From Pseudomonas fluorescens (GTDB lineage: Bacteria > Pseudomonadota > Gammaproteobacteria > Pseudomonadales > Pseudomonadaceae), in assembly GCF_902497775.2 (NCBI RefSeq), contig NZ_OZ024668.1, positions 2,689,826 to 2,753,825 on the forward strand: a DNA stretch of 64,000 nucleotides. The letters are read 5' to 3'. The position numbers and the translations under genes are program-made. Under the pieces are notes generated by a model. That model was not told the origin of the DNA and did not search any database. It was given only the letters and a program-made list of their open reading frames with translations. Below, one piece after another: positions 37,856 through 48,139 of the stretch (the first letter of the stretch is position 1; the number at the start of each line of letters is the position of its first letter).

Positions 37856-37879
37856 GCCGCGGGGCAAGCCCGCTCCTAC
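37856..37879. repeat. REP-like element
   Basis: GCCGCGGGGCAAGCCCGC followed by TCCTAC is the typical core of Pseudomonas REP elements. It marks the boundary between the denitrification block and the T6SS block. Confidence 0.6.
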
Positions 37880-37891
37880 TCCGGTGTACAT

Positions 37892-40800
37892 CTACGACTC
37901 TTCAGGGCGGCGTGCTTCGAGCAAGGTCCTGGGCAAGGCAAATCCTGCAAAACTGCGCTGGGTGACTGGGTTGTTGGCCTTTTGTACCCCGACGCGGTAG
38001 CGCATCAGGCCATCGGCCACGGCAAAGGTCAGGTCGACGCTGGTTTCGGTGCGGCCATTGAGCTGCGCGCGGCTGAGCAGGCGAAACAGCGACCAGGGCC
38101 CACGATAGCTGAGGCTGGCGGTGTTACCGCTGCTGTGCACCAGCGTCAGCTGGCTGGCGCTGGCACTGCCCAGATCGTTGGGCCAGACCAGCCCGGTGCG
38201 CTGCGGCGCGCCATGCCGGTAAGGAATCAACTGGCCATCGATACTCAACAGGCTACTCAGGCGAGTGCTGCTCAAGGCCAGGGGCTCGATGCTCAGCTGC
38301 ACCGCCAGGTGGCCGCGGTTGTTGAAGAACGTGTCACGGATACGCTCGGCATGGTTCAGTTGCTCCAGTACATCGTTGCGCACCAGGTAGCCGCCGAGAG
38401 CGTCGGAGTACAGTGCGTCGAGGTTGTCCTTGAGGAACACGCTCAGGTATTGGTCCTGAAACTGTTGTAAGCGCCCCTTGGGGCCGAAGAAGGTTTCGAA
38501 GTCTTCCAGCGAAGCATCCTCCCCCCCCGGCGTGAACGGGTAACGATTGGCCAGACGTTCGCGGTAGAAGCTGTAGACCTCGCTGTCCCAGCGTTTTTCC
38601 AGCTCGCCCAGGGCGGCGATCATCAGGACCTGGGCGCTTTGGTCGGCAAGCTTTCTGGCCTGCTGGTTGAGCGGCTCGGGCAGGCCGGCAGCGATACGTT
38701 GCAAGTTGGCAATCGGATCGGCGCCGCCCAGCGAAAACCGTTGCAACACGGCTTTCAATGCAGCTTTGCCCGGGTCGGGGCTGTCGTGCACGGTTTTGGT
38801 GTAGTCGTAGACCACGCTGACCGCGCGCAAGGTTTCTTCATAGTAGGACGGCCGATCCCCCTGGGCCGTGATCAGCTCGGTAAGGCCGGAAAATGCCCGG
38901 CGGATCGCCAATGCCTGTAGTGACCCATCCGCCGCTTTTTGCGCGCCGCCCGCCTGCTCCTCGGCCAGCGGCAGCGACGGATAGATCACGCTGTTATCGC
39001 GCAGGGTTTCCAGCAGGCGCCGTATCGGTGCGCTCGGCCCGGTCACCTGTTCCAGTACTGCGACGCCATGGCTCAAGTCGCGAAAATCGACGATCGCGAT
39101 CTGGTTCAGGGCCCGGCGCCAGCTGTCCACATAGTCGGCGTGATACAAGGCTCGAATGCGCTGGCTCAGCACCTCGCGGTCATGCTCGGAGAAGTCCAGC
39201 CGTTGGCGTTCACCGAGTACCCACTGATCGATCATCGCCAGCTCTATGAGGTTACCGCTGCCCGCCTCGAAGTACGCCTTGTAGCCTTTGGCCGTGAGCA
39301 GCGGAGCCAACAGCAGGCCGCTGCTTTCGCCGTCACTGGCTGGCGGTACCTGGTAGATGATGTCGAAGGCCGGGCCCACTTCACTGCGCAGGTCCAGCGC
39401 CGGTTGCAAGCGTGCCTGCGCCTGGCGCTTGAGCGAGAGATAGACCCGCTCGGCCATGGGCCGCTGGCGCAAGGTCTGTTGCACCAGGGCGATCCGTTCG
39501 TGGTGCTGCGGCAGGTCGGCGTCGGCGTACTTCAGCGCGTAGTCAAGGTGACGCATCAGGTCGACCTGTACCTGCCCCTGCCCCGGGTAGGCCCGCTGCC
39601 ATTGCCTGGCCGCCCACTGTTGGACAATGGCCGGTTGGCGGTTGGCACGATCTTCGATCATGCGGTACACGCGTAACGCCGCCAGTTGCTCATCGCTGCC
39701 AGAAGGCGCCGCATTGATGGCTTCCAGGGCGCGGCTGGCAATGGCCGGTAAGAAGCGTTTGGACAGCAGGTTGAGGTACGCTTCGTCCACCGTCGGGCCG
39801 ATTTTCTTGCCTTGGTAGAGGCCCATGTCGGACAACAGCGGCCAGGCCTGGCGATAATCGCCATACACCGAAACCGCGTCACGAATCTGATCCAGCGGCG
39901 CCAGCAGGTTGCGGCCGGTGGTGTCGACCGTGGCATCGATGTCCCGCGCACTGAACTCCTGGCTTTTGGCCAGGACACTGGCCGCCTTGTCTCGGTTGAC
40001 GGTGAAGTACAGCTGCCAGAGCCCCACCGCCAGCAAGCAGCCCAGCGAGGCAACGCCGAACCCCGCGAGCAACAGCCGGCGCTTGCTGCGGGCGACCTTG
40101 ATGTTGTCGCCGGCCAGCCCGGCCTCCGGGTAAATGACCCGTTGGAACAGTTGCTGGGCGAAATAGACGACCTTGCCGCCAGCAGGTTTGACCTCGGCCG
40201 CCGGGGGCGCCAGTTGATAGGATTTGCCGGCCTCGTTGACGAAGGCGTTGGTCAATGTGCCCTGCTGGTACACCGATGAAAAGTACACCCCACGCACCAG
40301 CGCAGGCGTAGTGAAGCGGTCGCTGCCGAGCATTTCAGCCAAAAACCCCAGCAGTGCCGGACGCAGGCCAGATAGCTGGCGCACCAGGGCCAGGAGGCGC
40401 TGGCGCTCAGTCAGCGAATGGGCCTGGGCGCAGCTGTCGAACACTTGCGCGCCAAGGCGCTCGATAAAGCGGTCGTATCGGCTGGCCAGTTCCACCTGCC
40501 AGGCATCGAAGTCATCCACCGCGTCCAGGCTAAAGGTGAACCCCAGCAGCGCTTCGCGCCCACTCGGAGAAAGCCGGGCAAAGAACTCTTCGAACCCTTC
40601 CAGCAAGTCGACCTTGCTCAACGTCACATACACCGGCAGCCGTGTCCCCAGTTGCCGGGTCAGTTCATACAGCCGGGTGCGCAGCAGGTTCGCCTGGGCC
40701 TTGCGTTGCTCGGGTTGCCGGGTCAGCAACGCCTGCAGGTCAACCACCAGCACCACGCCATTGAGTGCGCGGCGGCTGCGGGTGCGGGCCAGCCAGTCGA

Positions 40801-41491
40801 GCAGGTGCAGCCAGAGCCGCTGGTGAGTGCCCGCGGGGAGTCCCAGGTGAACGCTGCCCTCGCCCTCGGCACTGCTTTCGTGCGGCAGCGGCCATTCAGG
40901 CTGGCTGAGCAGTTCGCCTGGCGGGTCGATCAGCACCGCCTCACCCCCCATCCACCAGTCGATCGGATAGGCCAGGTCTGCATCCTGATGGGCGCTGGCG
41001 CCAGCGCGGGTGACCTGCGACAGGGCGAAGCTCTGGTTGGAGCGGGTGATCAGGCTGGTCTTGCCGGCGTTCTGCTCCCCGAGCACCAGATACCAGGGCA
41101 GTTGGTAGAGCGAACCGCGGCGCTCCATGTTGTTGAGCAGGTGATCGAGGCTGCGCGCCAGTGCCCGCTCCTGCGCCTGCACATGGGGCAGGCAGGGATC
41201 GGCCTGTCGCGCCGCTTGCTGTTGGCGCTCGACCTGAAAACGCTGGTAACGCTGGCGTACCCGCCAGGCCCAGACCAGCAGCGGCACCACCAGCACCACG
41301 ATACTGACCGCCACGCGCATCGGCGCCTGCGCCAGTGGTCGATGTGCATTCCAGGCCCACTGCGGGCCCAGCCACCAGATTGCGCCCAGCATCAGCGCCA
41401 CGCCCAGCAGCACCAGCAGCGCCAAGGCCCGATTGAACTGACGCAGCAGCGGCAGCCCCCAACGCTTGAGGTGACTCCAGACCATCCCCAT
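37892..41491 (-). CDS. tssM: T6SS inner-membrane core protein TssM (IcmF)
   Basis: 1199-aa IcmF-family protein, full length. Two N-terminal helices (LALLVLLGVALMLGAIWWL and VAVSIVVLVVPLLVWAW), a Walker A motif GEQNAGKTS in the cytoplasmic GTPase-like domain, a third helix near residue 480 (GVASLGCLLAVGLWQLYF), and a long periplasmic C-terminal part. With TssL and TssJ it forms the membrane complex. AGGAG is 8 bases before ATG 41491. Transcribed with tssA and tagO away from tssB. Confidence 0.96.
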   Translation of the reverse strand: MGMVWSHLKRWGLPLLRQFNRALALLVLLGVALMLGAIWWLGPQWAWNAHRPLAQAPMRVAVSIVVLVVPLLVWAWRVRQRYQRFQVERQQQAARQADPCLPHVQAQERALARSLDHLLNNMERRGSLYQLPWYLVLGEQNAGKTSLITRSNQSFALSQVTRAGASAHQDADLAYPIDWWMGGEAVLIDPPGELLSQPEWPLPHESSAEGEGSVHLGLPAGTHQRLWLHLLDWLARTRSRRALNGVVLVVDLQALLTRQPEQRKAQANLLRTRLYELTRQLGTRLPVYVTLSKVDLLEGFEEFFARLSPSGREALLGFTFSLDAVDDFDAWQVELASRYDRFIERLGAQVFDSCAQAHSLTERQRLLALVRQLSGLRPALLGFLAEMLGSDRFTTPALVRGVYFSSVYQQGTLTNAFVNEAGKSYQLAPPAAEVKPAGGKVVYFAQQLFQRVIYPEAGLAGDNIKVARSKRRLLLAGFGVASLGCLLAVGLWQLYFTVNRDKAASVLAKSQEFSARDIDATVDTTGRNLLAPLDQIRDAVSVYGDYRQAWPLLSDMGLYQGKKIGPTVDEAYLNLLSKRFLPAIASRALEAINAAPSGSDEQLAALRVYRMIEDRANRQPAIVQQWAARQWQRAYPGQGQVQVDLMRHLDYALKYADADLPQHHERIALVQQTLRQRPMAERVYLSLKRQAQARLQPALDLRSEVGPAFDIIYQVPPASDGESSGLLLAPLLTAKGYKAYFEAGSGNLIELAMIDQWVLGERQRLDFSEHDREVLSQRIRALYHADYVDSWRRALNQIAIVDFRDLSHGVAVLEQVTGPSAPIRRLLETLRDNSVIYPSLPLAEEQAGGAQKAADGSLQALAIRRAFSGLTELITAQGDRPSYYEETLRAVSVVYDYTKTVHDSPDPGKAALKAVLQRFSLGGADPIANLQRIAAGLPEPLNQQARKLADQSAQVLMIAALGELEKRWDSEVYSFYRERLANRYPFTPGGEDASLEDFETFFGPKGRLQQFQDQYLSVFLKDNLDALYSDALGGYLVRNDVLEQLNHAERIRDTFFNNRGHLAVQLSIEPLALSSTRLSSLLSIDGQLIPYRHGAPQRTGLVWPNDLGSASASQLTLVHSSGNTASLSYRGPWSLFRLLSRAQLNGRTETSVDLTFAVADGLMRYRVGVQKANNPVTQRSFAGFALPRTLLEARRPEES

Positions 41492-41501
41492 AAATTCGCT
41501 C

Positions 41502-42932
41502 CTACTCCTTGACTGCGATGATCAGCGGGTCGGCGCCAAGGCGCTGTGCCACCTTCTGGTACAACTGTGGCTCCCAGCCCTGTGCGCTGGTGTCGCGCAT
41601 CAAGCGGGCGACACCGGCATACAGATCGTCCGCCAGCCACGACAACCCGCGTGATGCCAGCAGGTCGGCGGCAATCACCGTGGCGTAGCTGCGCTGGCGC
41701 GGGGCATCCTGCTCAGCGTGCAATTCCTGCAAACGCAACAGCACCACCTCCACGCCTTCGCTATTGAGTTGGGCAATCAATTCGTCGCGCAGCCCGGCAA
41801 ACTCCTGCACCGGGCTGTGCGCCGGCTCGTGCTGATCGGCTCCGCTGATCCAGGCCTGGGTCTGGGCATCGGCGAACGGTGTGCCGTCGCTGAAGCACAA
41901 CCCGGTCAACCCCGGCAGCCGACAGGCAAAACGTTCACAGGCCTGGCGAATGGCGCCTGCCACTTCGTCCATGGCCAGGCGCGAGGCGACGCTGGCCGCC
42001 AGGAAGCTGCCTCGTAGCCAGTAGGGCGATGCGGCAACGCTTCTCTCGATGCGCATCAACAGGGCTGGCTCGACGTTGTTGGCAGCCAGGGCGTCCTGGT
42101 AGCTGTCGACGATATCGCGGGGCACCGCACTGAGTTCGGTACGCCGCTCACGGCTGATCGACGGCGCATTGCGCACATGCGTCCACAGGCCAAAGCGGCG
42201 TAACTGATAACCTACCGGGTCATAAGGATCCTGCTGGTTGATCTGCTCGGCCATGTTCAGCAAGGCGCGCCGCTGCTCGCGCTCATTGCCCACCGGCGCC
42301 GTGCTTGCGAAGAACGCCGGGCTCAAACCTGCGCCGCTGGCCACGGGGCGGCTTGCCTGGCTCGGGACGGCCCGCTCGCGGTACTTGCCCAGTTGCTGTT
42401 GCAGTGCTTCGATCGCCGCAGGTTCGATCCGTGTGGTCTCGACGCAACCCAGCAGCCTGGCCAGGGCCTGTTCGGCTTCGGCTTGATGGGCCTCGGCAAA
42501 GCTGCTGCGCTGCAGGCTCGGCAGTGCCTGGCCAAGCCCCTCGAGCAGGCGCAGCACCTGCTTGCGTTTGTTCAGGTAACCGGTCGGCCCTGGCACCGGG
42601 TGAGCACTGTCCCAGTAGTGCTCGAGCATGCCTGCCAGCAGCTTCACGGCATCCACCCAATGCTCCCATTCCCTCGTGCGCAGCCACACCACTTGCAAAT
42701 GGCCAAGGATGCGCAGGTGCTTGCACTGAGTGGCAAGGTACTGGCGCGAGGCTTCATCGATGTACGGCCAGTCGATTGTGTTTTCGCGCAGGCCACCCAG
42801 CTTGACCATTTCCTGGTCGATGGCCTGGAAGGTTTCATCTTCCACATCAAAGAAACCGGCGGGCTGCTCGGCCTCGATGGGCGCCAACAGCTGCTGGAGG
42901 GCGCCGGCCGGGACATCGATCACCAACGACAT
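41502..42932 (-). CDS. tssA: T6SS baseplate/sheath-assembly protein TssA
   Basis: 476-aa protein with an N-terminal ImpA domain (VEDETFQAIDQEMVKLGGL, YWDSAHPVPGPTGYLNKRKQVL in part). The C-terminal third resembles the VasJ/ImpA-related form. TssA primes and caps sheath polymerisation. AGGAG lies before ATG 42932; it overlaps the tagO end by 13 bases and tssM follows after 10. Confidence 0.9.
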   Translation of the reverse strand: MSLVIDVPAGALQQLLAPIEAEQPAGFFDVEDETFQAIDQEMVKLGGLRENTIDWPYIDEASRQYLATQCKHLRILGHLQVVWLRTREWEHWVDAVKLLAGMLEHYWDSAHPVPGPTGYLNKRKQVLRLLEGLGQALPSLQRSSFAEAHQAEAEQALARLLGCVETTRIEPAAIEALQQQLGKYRERAVPSQASRPVASGAGLSPAFFASTAPVGNEREQRRALLNMAEQINQQDPYDPVGYQLRRFGLWTHVRNAPSISRERRTELSAVPRDIVDSYQDALAANNVEPALLMRIERSVAASPYWLRGSFLAASVASRLAMDEVAGAIRQACERFACRLPGLTGLCFSDGTPFADAQTQAWISGADQHEPAHSPVQEFAGLRDELIAQLNSEGVEVVLLRLQELHAEQDAPRQRSYATVIAADLLASRGLSWLADDLYAGVARLMRDTSAQGWEPQLYQKVAQRLGADPLIIAVKE

Positions 42933-43588
42933 AGCTGGCGCTCCTGCTCGATCAGCTCACCCAGGCCTTGCGCGTCAAAGACCAGCCCGTCGAGCGGCGA
43001 GTAGTCACTTTTGACGCTCAGGCGCTGGCCACCGCCCATGCGCCGTAGTAAGGCAATGGCTTGCAGCCCGCGCCCGGCGTCGACCACCAGCCCGGCATCG
43101 TCCAGCACCTGCCACGGATAGGCATCGGCAACCGGCTGCCCGTCCTTGAACAGTTGTATGCGGATGCGGTTGGGGCCGGGCGGATCATCCAGCACCAGCT
43201 GCACCCGGGAAATACTCGATTCGCAGCTGATCGCAAGGTATGGCCGAGGTGGTGGGACGCCCAGTGCTGGCGCGGAAATGATCATCCGTTGGCGTCTGTC
43301 GTCATCGGTCTCTGGCCAGAGCGATGCGAGGAAGCGAAAGTCATCCGCTGCACGGCGCTGCTCGTTGCGCTGGACCAGGTCGACGACGGCGGGCAGCACG
43401 CCCGTCCGCGAAGCCGGAGCCAGTACCGGCGCCGGCCCAGGTGGCGTACCGGCAGCTTCATCGAAACAGGCCAGGCGCTTGAGCGGCGAAACGATTGCGG
43501 TGCAATCCTGCGCCGCCGCCATGGCACCGGCAGGCATCACTACATACCAGCACAGGCCCAGCCATCTGTATCGCCACCCCTTGCCCAT
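42920..43588 (-). CDS. tagO: T6SS-associated protein TagO/VasI
   Basis: 222-aa exported protein. N-terminal signal-like helix (WLGLCWYVVMPAGAMAAA), then the family-typical CTAIVSPLKRLACFDEAAG and, later, PYLAISCESSISRVQLVL. VasI/TagO proteins accompany the T6SS membrane complex in the envelope. ATG 43588 is chosen for GAGGAG 5 bases upstream; an in-frame GTG at 43594 would be too close to it. Confidence 0.86.
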   Translation of the reverse strand: MGKGWRYRWLGLCWYVVMPAGAMAAAQDCTAIVSPLKRLACFDEAAGTPPGPAPVLAPASRTGVLPAVVDLVQRNEQRRAADDFRFLASLWPETDDDRRQRMIISAPALGVPPPRPYLAISCESSISRVQLVLDDPPGPNRIRIQLFKDGQPVADAYPWQVLDDAGLVVDAGRGLQAIALLRRMGGGQRLSVKSDYSPLDGLVFDAQGLGELIEQERQLCRW

Positions 43589-43892
43589 AGCCACTCCTCA
43601 GCGATTACCTGCAGCACCTGCAAGTTGCCGATAGTTGATCCGTTGAATTTCAAAGCCTTTAAAGAATCACTCAGATAAAAAATGAAATGCAAGCCACAGC
43701 CGACTAAAAAACAGCAAATCAATGAATATAGGAAGTGCGTGTAAGAAACATAAACACGCTTTTTAACGAAAGTCAGAATGCAGGCGAATTACCCTACACA
43801 ATTATCGGATTAATTTAGGACGCGTCTGACATGACAAAGGGTTTTGGATCCATTCTTATATAAATGACCTACAGCCTGAAGTGGATAATCCC
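43589..43892. other. AT-rich divergent promoter region of the T6SS locus
   Basis: The 304 bases between tagO and tssB are clearly richer in A/T than their flanks and must hold promoters in both directions. A TATATAAA stretch (43858-43865) could be a -10 region for tssB. I saw no convincing sigma54 -24/-12 element and no ORF with support. Confidence 0.4.
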
Positions 43893-44408
43893 ATGTCAAA
43901 GATGCACGGTTCCGTTGCCCCGAAAGAGCGCATCAACATTAAATATGTGCCGGCTACCGGCGATCAGCAGGCTGAAGTCGAGCTTCCGCTGAAACTGCTG
44001 ATCACCGGTGATTTCCTCGGGCGCAGCGATACCTCGAGCGTTGAAGAACGCCGGCCAGTACGCATTGACAAGGACACCTTCAACGCCGTGCTGGCGGAGG
44101 CCGAAGTCGATTTGCACATGGCGGTGCCCTCGACGCTCTGCGCCGACGGCGAAAATGACCTGAACGTGCAACTTCAATTCACTTCCATCAATGACTTTGG
44201 CCCGGATGCCATCGCCCGGCAAGTGCCGGAGCTGAAAAAACTGCTGCAACTTCGCGAGGCGCTGGTCGCACTTAAAGGCCCGATGGGTAATGTACCGGCC
44301 TTTCGCAAGCACTTGCAAAACTTGCTCAGTGACGAGACCACTCGCCAGCGCCTGGCCGAGGAACTGGATCTGGTACTGGATGGCGCAAACACCTCAACAG
44401 ATACCTAA
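43893..44408 (+). CDS. tssB: T6SS sheath small subunit TssB
   Basis: 171-aa VipA/IglA-family protein that co-assembles with TssC into the contractile sheath. Family blocks: VAPKERINIKYVPATGDQQAEVELPLKLL in part, LGRSDTSSVEERRPVRIDKD and FTSINDFGPDAIARQVPELKKLL. ATG 43893 (MSKMHGSVAPK) is preferred; an in-frame GTG at 43881 would add four residues. Confidence 0.95.
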   Translation: MSKMHGSVAPKERINIKYVPATGDQQAEVELPLKLLITGDFLGRSDTSSVEERRPVRIDKDTFNAVLAEAEVDLHMAVPSTLCADGENDLNVQLQFTSINDFGPDAIARQVPELKKLLQLREALVALKGPMGNVPAFRKHLQNLLSDETTRQRLAEELDLVLDGANTSTDT

Positions 44409-44469
44409 CCATCAAGCAACTTGGCCCTATTCACCTGCCCTGCATCCAGTTATAACCGGAGAACCCACC

Positions 44470-45948
44470 ATGCCCAAGGAAAGTGCTGCCGCCCAGGTCC
44501 TGGCGACCGATGAACACGCCTCGCTGCTCGATCAACTACTGGCCAACACCACGATCCGCCCCGCCCAGGAAGGCTACGCCATCGCCCGCCAGGGCGTGGC
44601 TGCCTACATCAGCGAAATCCTGCAGAGCGGCGATCACCAGCAACCGGTGAACAAGCACCGGGTCGACCAGATGATCACCGAGATCGACCAGGCCTTGAGC
44701 GGGCAAATCGACCAGATCCTCCACCAGCCGCAGTTCCAGCAACTGGAATCGGCCTGGCGCGGTTTGAAGCTGCTGGTCGATCGCACGGACTTTCGCGAGA
44801 ACATCAAGCTCGAGGTGCTGCATGTCACCAAAGAGGAATTGCTCGAGGATTTCGACAATGCCGGCGACATCACCCGCAGCGGCTTGTACAAGCACGTCTA
44901 CAGCGCAGGTTTCGGCCAGTTTGGTGGCGAGCCGGTGGCGGCGATGATCGGCAACTACACCTTCGGCCCGTCGTCACCGGACATCAAGCTGCTCGGCTAT
45001 GTGGCAGCCGTTGGCGCCATGGCCCATGCGCCGTTCGTGATGGCCGCGGCGCCTGAGTTCTTCAACCTCAAGAGCTTTCAGGACCTGGCCGGGGTCAAGG
45101 AAGTCAGTGACATCTTTGAAGGCCCCGGCCACACCAAGTGGCGTGGCCTGCGCGAGATGGAAGACGCCAAGTACCTGGCCGCTACCTTGCCGCGCTTTCT
45201 GTTGCGCTCGCCCTGGCACAGCACCGAGAACCCGATTCGCAGCTTTTGCTACGACGAGGGCATCGACGCCAATCACGATCATTACCTGTGGGGCAACACC
45301 GCGTTCCTGATGGCTTCGCGCATCACCGAAAGCTTTGCCCGCTACCGCTGGTGCCCGAACATCATCGGCCCGCAATCGGGCGGCGCGGTGGATGATCTGC
45401 CGGTGCACCTGTTCGAAGCCATGGGCCAGTTGCAGGCCAAGATCCCCACTGAAGTGCTGATTTCCGATCGCAAGGAATTCGAGCTGTCCGAAGCCGGCTT
45501 CATCCCCCTGACCATGCGCAAAGACAGCGACAACGCGGCGTTCTTCTCGGCCAACTCGGTGCAAAAACCCAAGACCTTCCCCAAGACCCGCGAGGGCCAG
45601 GAAGCGCAGACCAACTACAAGCTGGGCACCCAGCTGCCCTACCTGTTCATCGTCAATCGCCTGGCCCATTACATCAAGGTGCTGCAACGCGAGCAGATCG
45701 GCAGTTGGAAGGAGCGCCAGGACGTCGAGCGCGAACTCACCACCTGGCTCAAGCAGTACGTTGCCGACCAGGACAACCCGTCCGCCGACGTGCGCAGCCG
45801 CCGGCCCTTGCGCGCCGCGCAGATCGAAGTGCAGGAGGTGGCCGGCAACCCGGGCTGGTACCAGGTCGCGCTGGCGGTGCGCCCGCACTTCAAATACATG
45901 GGCGCCAACTTCGAGATCTCGCTGGTTGGCCGCCTGGACACCCAGTAA
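44470..45948 (+). CDS. tssC: T6SS sheath large subunit TssC
   Basis: 492-aa VipB/IglB-family protein. Seen: ESAWRGLKLLVDRTDFRENI, NYTFGPSSPDIKLLGYV, PFVMAAAPEFFNL and the C-terminal RRPLRAAQIEVQEVAGNPGWYQ in pieces. CGGAGAA lies before ATG 44470. It abuts tssE (TAAATG). Confidence 0.97.
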   Translation: MPKESAAAQVLATDEHASLLDQLLANTTIRPAQEGYAIARQGVAAYISEILQSGDHQQPVNKHRVDQMITEIDQALSGQIDQILHQPQFQQLESAWRGLKLLVDRTDFRENIKLEVLHVTKEELLEDFDNAGDITRSGLYKHVYSAGFGQFGGEPVAAMIGNYTFGPSSPDIKLLGYVAAVGAMAHAPFVMAAAPEFFNLKSFQDLAGVKEVSDIFEGPGHTKWRGLREMEDAKYLAATLPRFLLRSPWHSTENPIRSFCYDEGIDANHDHYLWGNTAFLMASRITESFARYRWCPNIIGPQSGGAVDDLPVHLFEAMGQLQAKIPTEVLISDRKEFELSEAGFIPLTMRKDSDNAAFFSANSVQKPKTFPKTREGQEAQTNYKLGTQLPYLFIVNRLAHYIKVLQREQIGSWKERQDVERELTTWLKQYVADQDNPSADVRSRRPLRAAQIEVQEVAGNPGWYQVALAVRPHFKYMGANFEISLVGRLDTQ

Positions 45949-46365
45949 ATGAGCCTGACCAGCCTGTTCGAACGCCTCGAGCCCGAGGCCCCGCGCTATC
46001 GCCCGGGCACGGCGCAGAGCCAGGCCCAGCAGGCGATCGAAGCGATCAAGCGTCACCTCGAACAGGTGCTCAACGCCCGCCAGGGCTGCTCGCAAAGCAG
46101 CCCTGAACTGGGCCTGCGCGACTTCAACGGGGCTACCCAGGGCAGCAATGACCTGCTGATCGCTATCAGCGCCGACATTCGCCGCTCGGTCGAAGCGTTC
46201 GAACCGCGAATCAAGGTCACCGGCGTGCGCTACCAGCCCGACCCGGACCTGCCGCTGGAGCTGAGCTTTCGTCTCGACTGCCAGCTCCGGCTCGACCACA
46301 GGGAAGAACAGGTGCAGTTGGAAGTGGCCATGCATGGTCGCGACGGCTACACCCGGGTGAAATGA
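45949..46365 (+). CDS. tssE: T6SS baseplate protein TssE (gp25-like)
   Basis: 138-aa gp25/lysozyme-like baseplate wedge protein; the conserved core is VEAFEPRIKVTGVRYQPD with the Glu-Pro-Arg motif of the family. Starts at the base after the tssC stop. Confidence 0.93.
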   Translation: MSLTSLFERLEPEAPRYRPGTAQSQAQQAIEAIKRHLEQVLNARQGCSQSSPELGLRDFNGATQGSNDLLIAISADIRRSVEAFEPRIKVTGVRYQPDPDLPLELSFRLDCQLRLDHREEQVQLEVAMHGRDGYTRVK

Positions 46366-46372
46366 GAAGACC

Positions 46373-48139
46373 ATGAGCTTGAAGCAACGCTTTGCCGAAG
46401 AACTGCGTTACCTGCGTGAACTGGGCCGCGAGTTCGCCGAAGACAATCCGCAACTGGCGCAGTTTCTCGGCGACCAGGCCGGGGACCCGGACGTCGAGCG
46501 GCTGCTGGAAGGCTTCGCCTTTCTCACTGCCAAACTGGGCATGAAGATCGATGACGACCTGCCCGAGCTGACCCAGCCCTTGCTGCAGTTGCTCTGGCCG
46601 AACTACCTGCGACCGCTGCCCAGCGCGACCATCGTGCGCTTCGACCCGCTGCCTGATGCAATCAGCCAGCGCCAGCTGCTGCCCAAGGGCACACGGCTGT
46701 TCGCCAAGCCTGTGGATGGCGTGTCCTGCGAGTTTCGCACCTGTACCGAGGTCAATCTGTATCCCCTGGCCCTGCAGCAGGTCAGCGACGCCCACAGCCG
46801 TGAGGCGTCGCTGATGCGCATCGATCTGCGGGTGCTCACCCAACAGTCACTCGACAGCCTGGGCTGCGATCAGCTGGATTTTCACCTCAGTGGCGACGAC
46901 GTTACCGCCCAGACCCTGTACCTGTGGATTGCCCACTACCTGCAACGCCTCACCTTGCACATCGATGGCCAGGTCTACGGGCTGTCTGTCCAGGACATCG
47001 TCTTTCCCGGCTTCAGCGCCGAAGAAGCCCTGCTGCCCTACCCGCGCAATGTCTTTGATGGCTACCGGATCCTGCAGGAGTACTTTGTCTTCCCCCAGCG
47101 TTTTCACTTCTTCAGCCTGACCCGCCTGGCCCGGGCATGGCCCGCGCTGAGCAGCGGGCAAATTCGCTTCGAGTTCGAATTCTCCCGACCCATGCCTAGC
47201 AATACTCACCTGCACACCCGCGACCTGCAGTTGTACTGCGCGCCGGCAGTCAACCTGTTCAGCCACGATGCCGAGCCCATTGCCCTGGACGGACGCAGCC
47301 TGGAGCGGCGTATCCGGCCCACCGGCGCGCAACCTGAAGCCTATGAAGTTTTCAGTGTCGACCGGGTCTCGGGTTGGGATGCGACCGACAAGGAGCGCAA
47401 GGGCGATCCGCTACGCACCTTTACGCCCTTTGAGTCGTTCCAACACGAGATTGAGCACGCCCGGGGGCGAACGGCGCTGTACTTTCGCACCCACATCGAA
47501 GAGTCCCATGGCCGCGAAGGCCTGCTCCATCGCATTGCCTTTGTCCGTGGTGATGAAAGCGCCTACATCGGCGAGCGTGAAACCGCCTCCATCGAACTGA
47601 CCTGCAGCAATGGCGACCTGCCCCAGGCGTTGGGAATCGGCGACCTGTCGTGGTCTACCGAGACGACGCCTTCGTTTGCCACCTATACCAACCTGATCGC
47701 CCCGACCCGGGCCTACCGGCCGGTGCTCGACAGCAGCCTGCACTGGACGCTGATCTCCAACCTGTCGTTGAACTACCTGTCGCTGCTGTCGGCCGAGCCA
47801 CTCAAGGCGGTGATTCGCGCTTATGACTTTGCCGCCCTGCACGACCTGCAACAGGCCCGCGCCACGCGCAAACGCCTCGACGGCATCGGCCAGGCGCAGA
47901 CCACACCGCTCGACTGGCTGATGAAAGGCTTGCCGGTTCGCGGCCTGCAAACCCGTCTGCAACTGGACCAGAACGCCTTCCTGTGCGAGGGCGACCTGTA
48001 CTTGTTTGCCAGCGTGTTGTCGCAGTTCTTTGCCCTCTACGCGAGCATCAACGCCTTCCATCGCCTGGAAGTGATCAACACCACCAATAACGAGCACTAT
48101 GAATGGCCACTGTTGACCGGCAGACAACCCCTGATCTAG
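46373..48139 (+). CDS. tssF: T6SS baseplate protein TssF
   Basis: 588-aa VasA/ImpG protein. Diagnostic N-terminus FAEELRYLRELGREFAEDNP and PELTQPLLQLLWPNYLRPLPS in pieces. Forms the baseplate wedge with TssG and TssE. Overlaps tssG by 37 bases. Confidence 0.96.
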   Translation: MSLKQRFAEELRYLRELGREFAEDNPQLAQFLGDQAGDPDVERLLEGFAFLTAKLGMKIDDDLPELTQPLLQLLWPNYLRPLPSATIVRFDPLPDAISQRQLLPKGTRLFAKPVDGVSCEFRTCTEVNLYPLALQQVSDAHSREASLMRIDLRVLTQQSLDSLGCDQLDFHLSGDDVTAQTLYLWIAHYLQRLTLHIDGQVYGLSVQDIVFPGFSAEEALLPYPRNVFDGYRILQEYFVFPQRFHFFSLTRLARAWPALSSGQIRFEFEFSRPMPSNTHLHTRDLQLYCAPAVNLFSHDAEPIALDGRSLERRIRPTGAQPEAYEVFSVDRVSGWDATDKERKGDPLRTFTPFESFQHEIEHARGRTALYFRTHIEESHGREGLLHRIAFVRGDESAYIGERETASIELTCSNGDLPQALGIGDLSWSTETTPSFATYTNLIAPTRAYRPVLDSSLHWTLISNLSLNYLSLLSAEPLKAVIRAYDFAALHDLQQARATRKRLDGIGQAQTTPLDWLMKGLPVRGLQTRLQLDQNAFLCEGDLYLFASVLSQFFALYASINAFHRLEVINTTNNEHYEWPLLTGRQPLI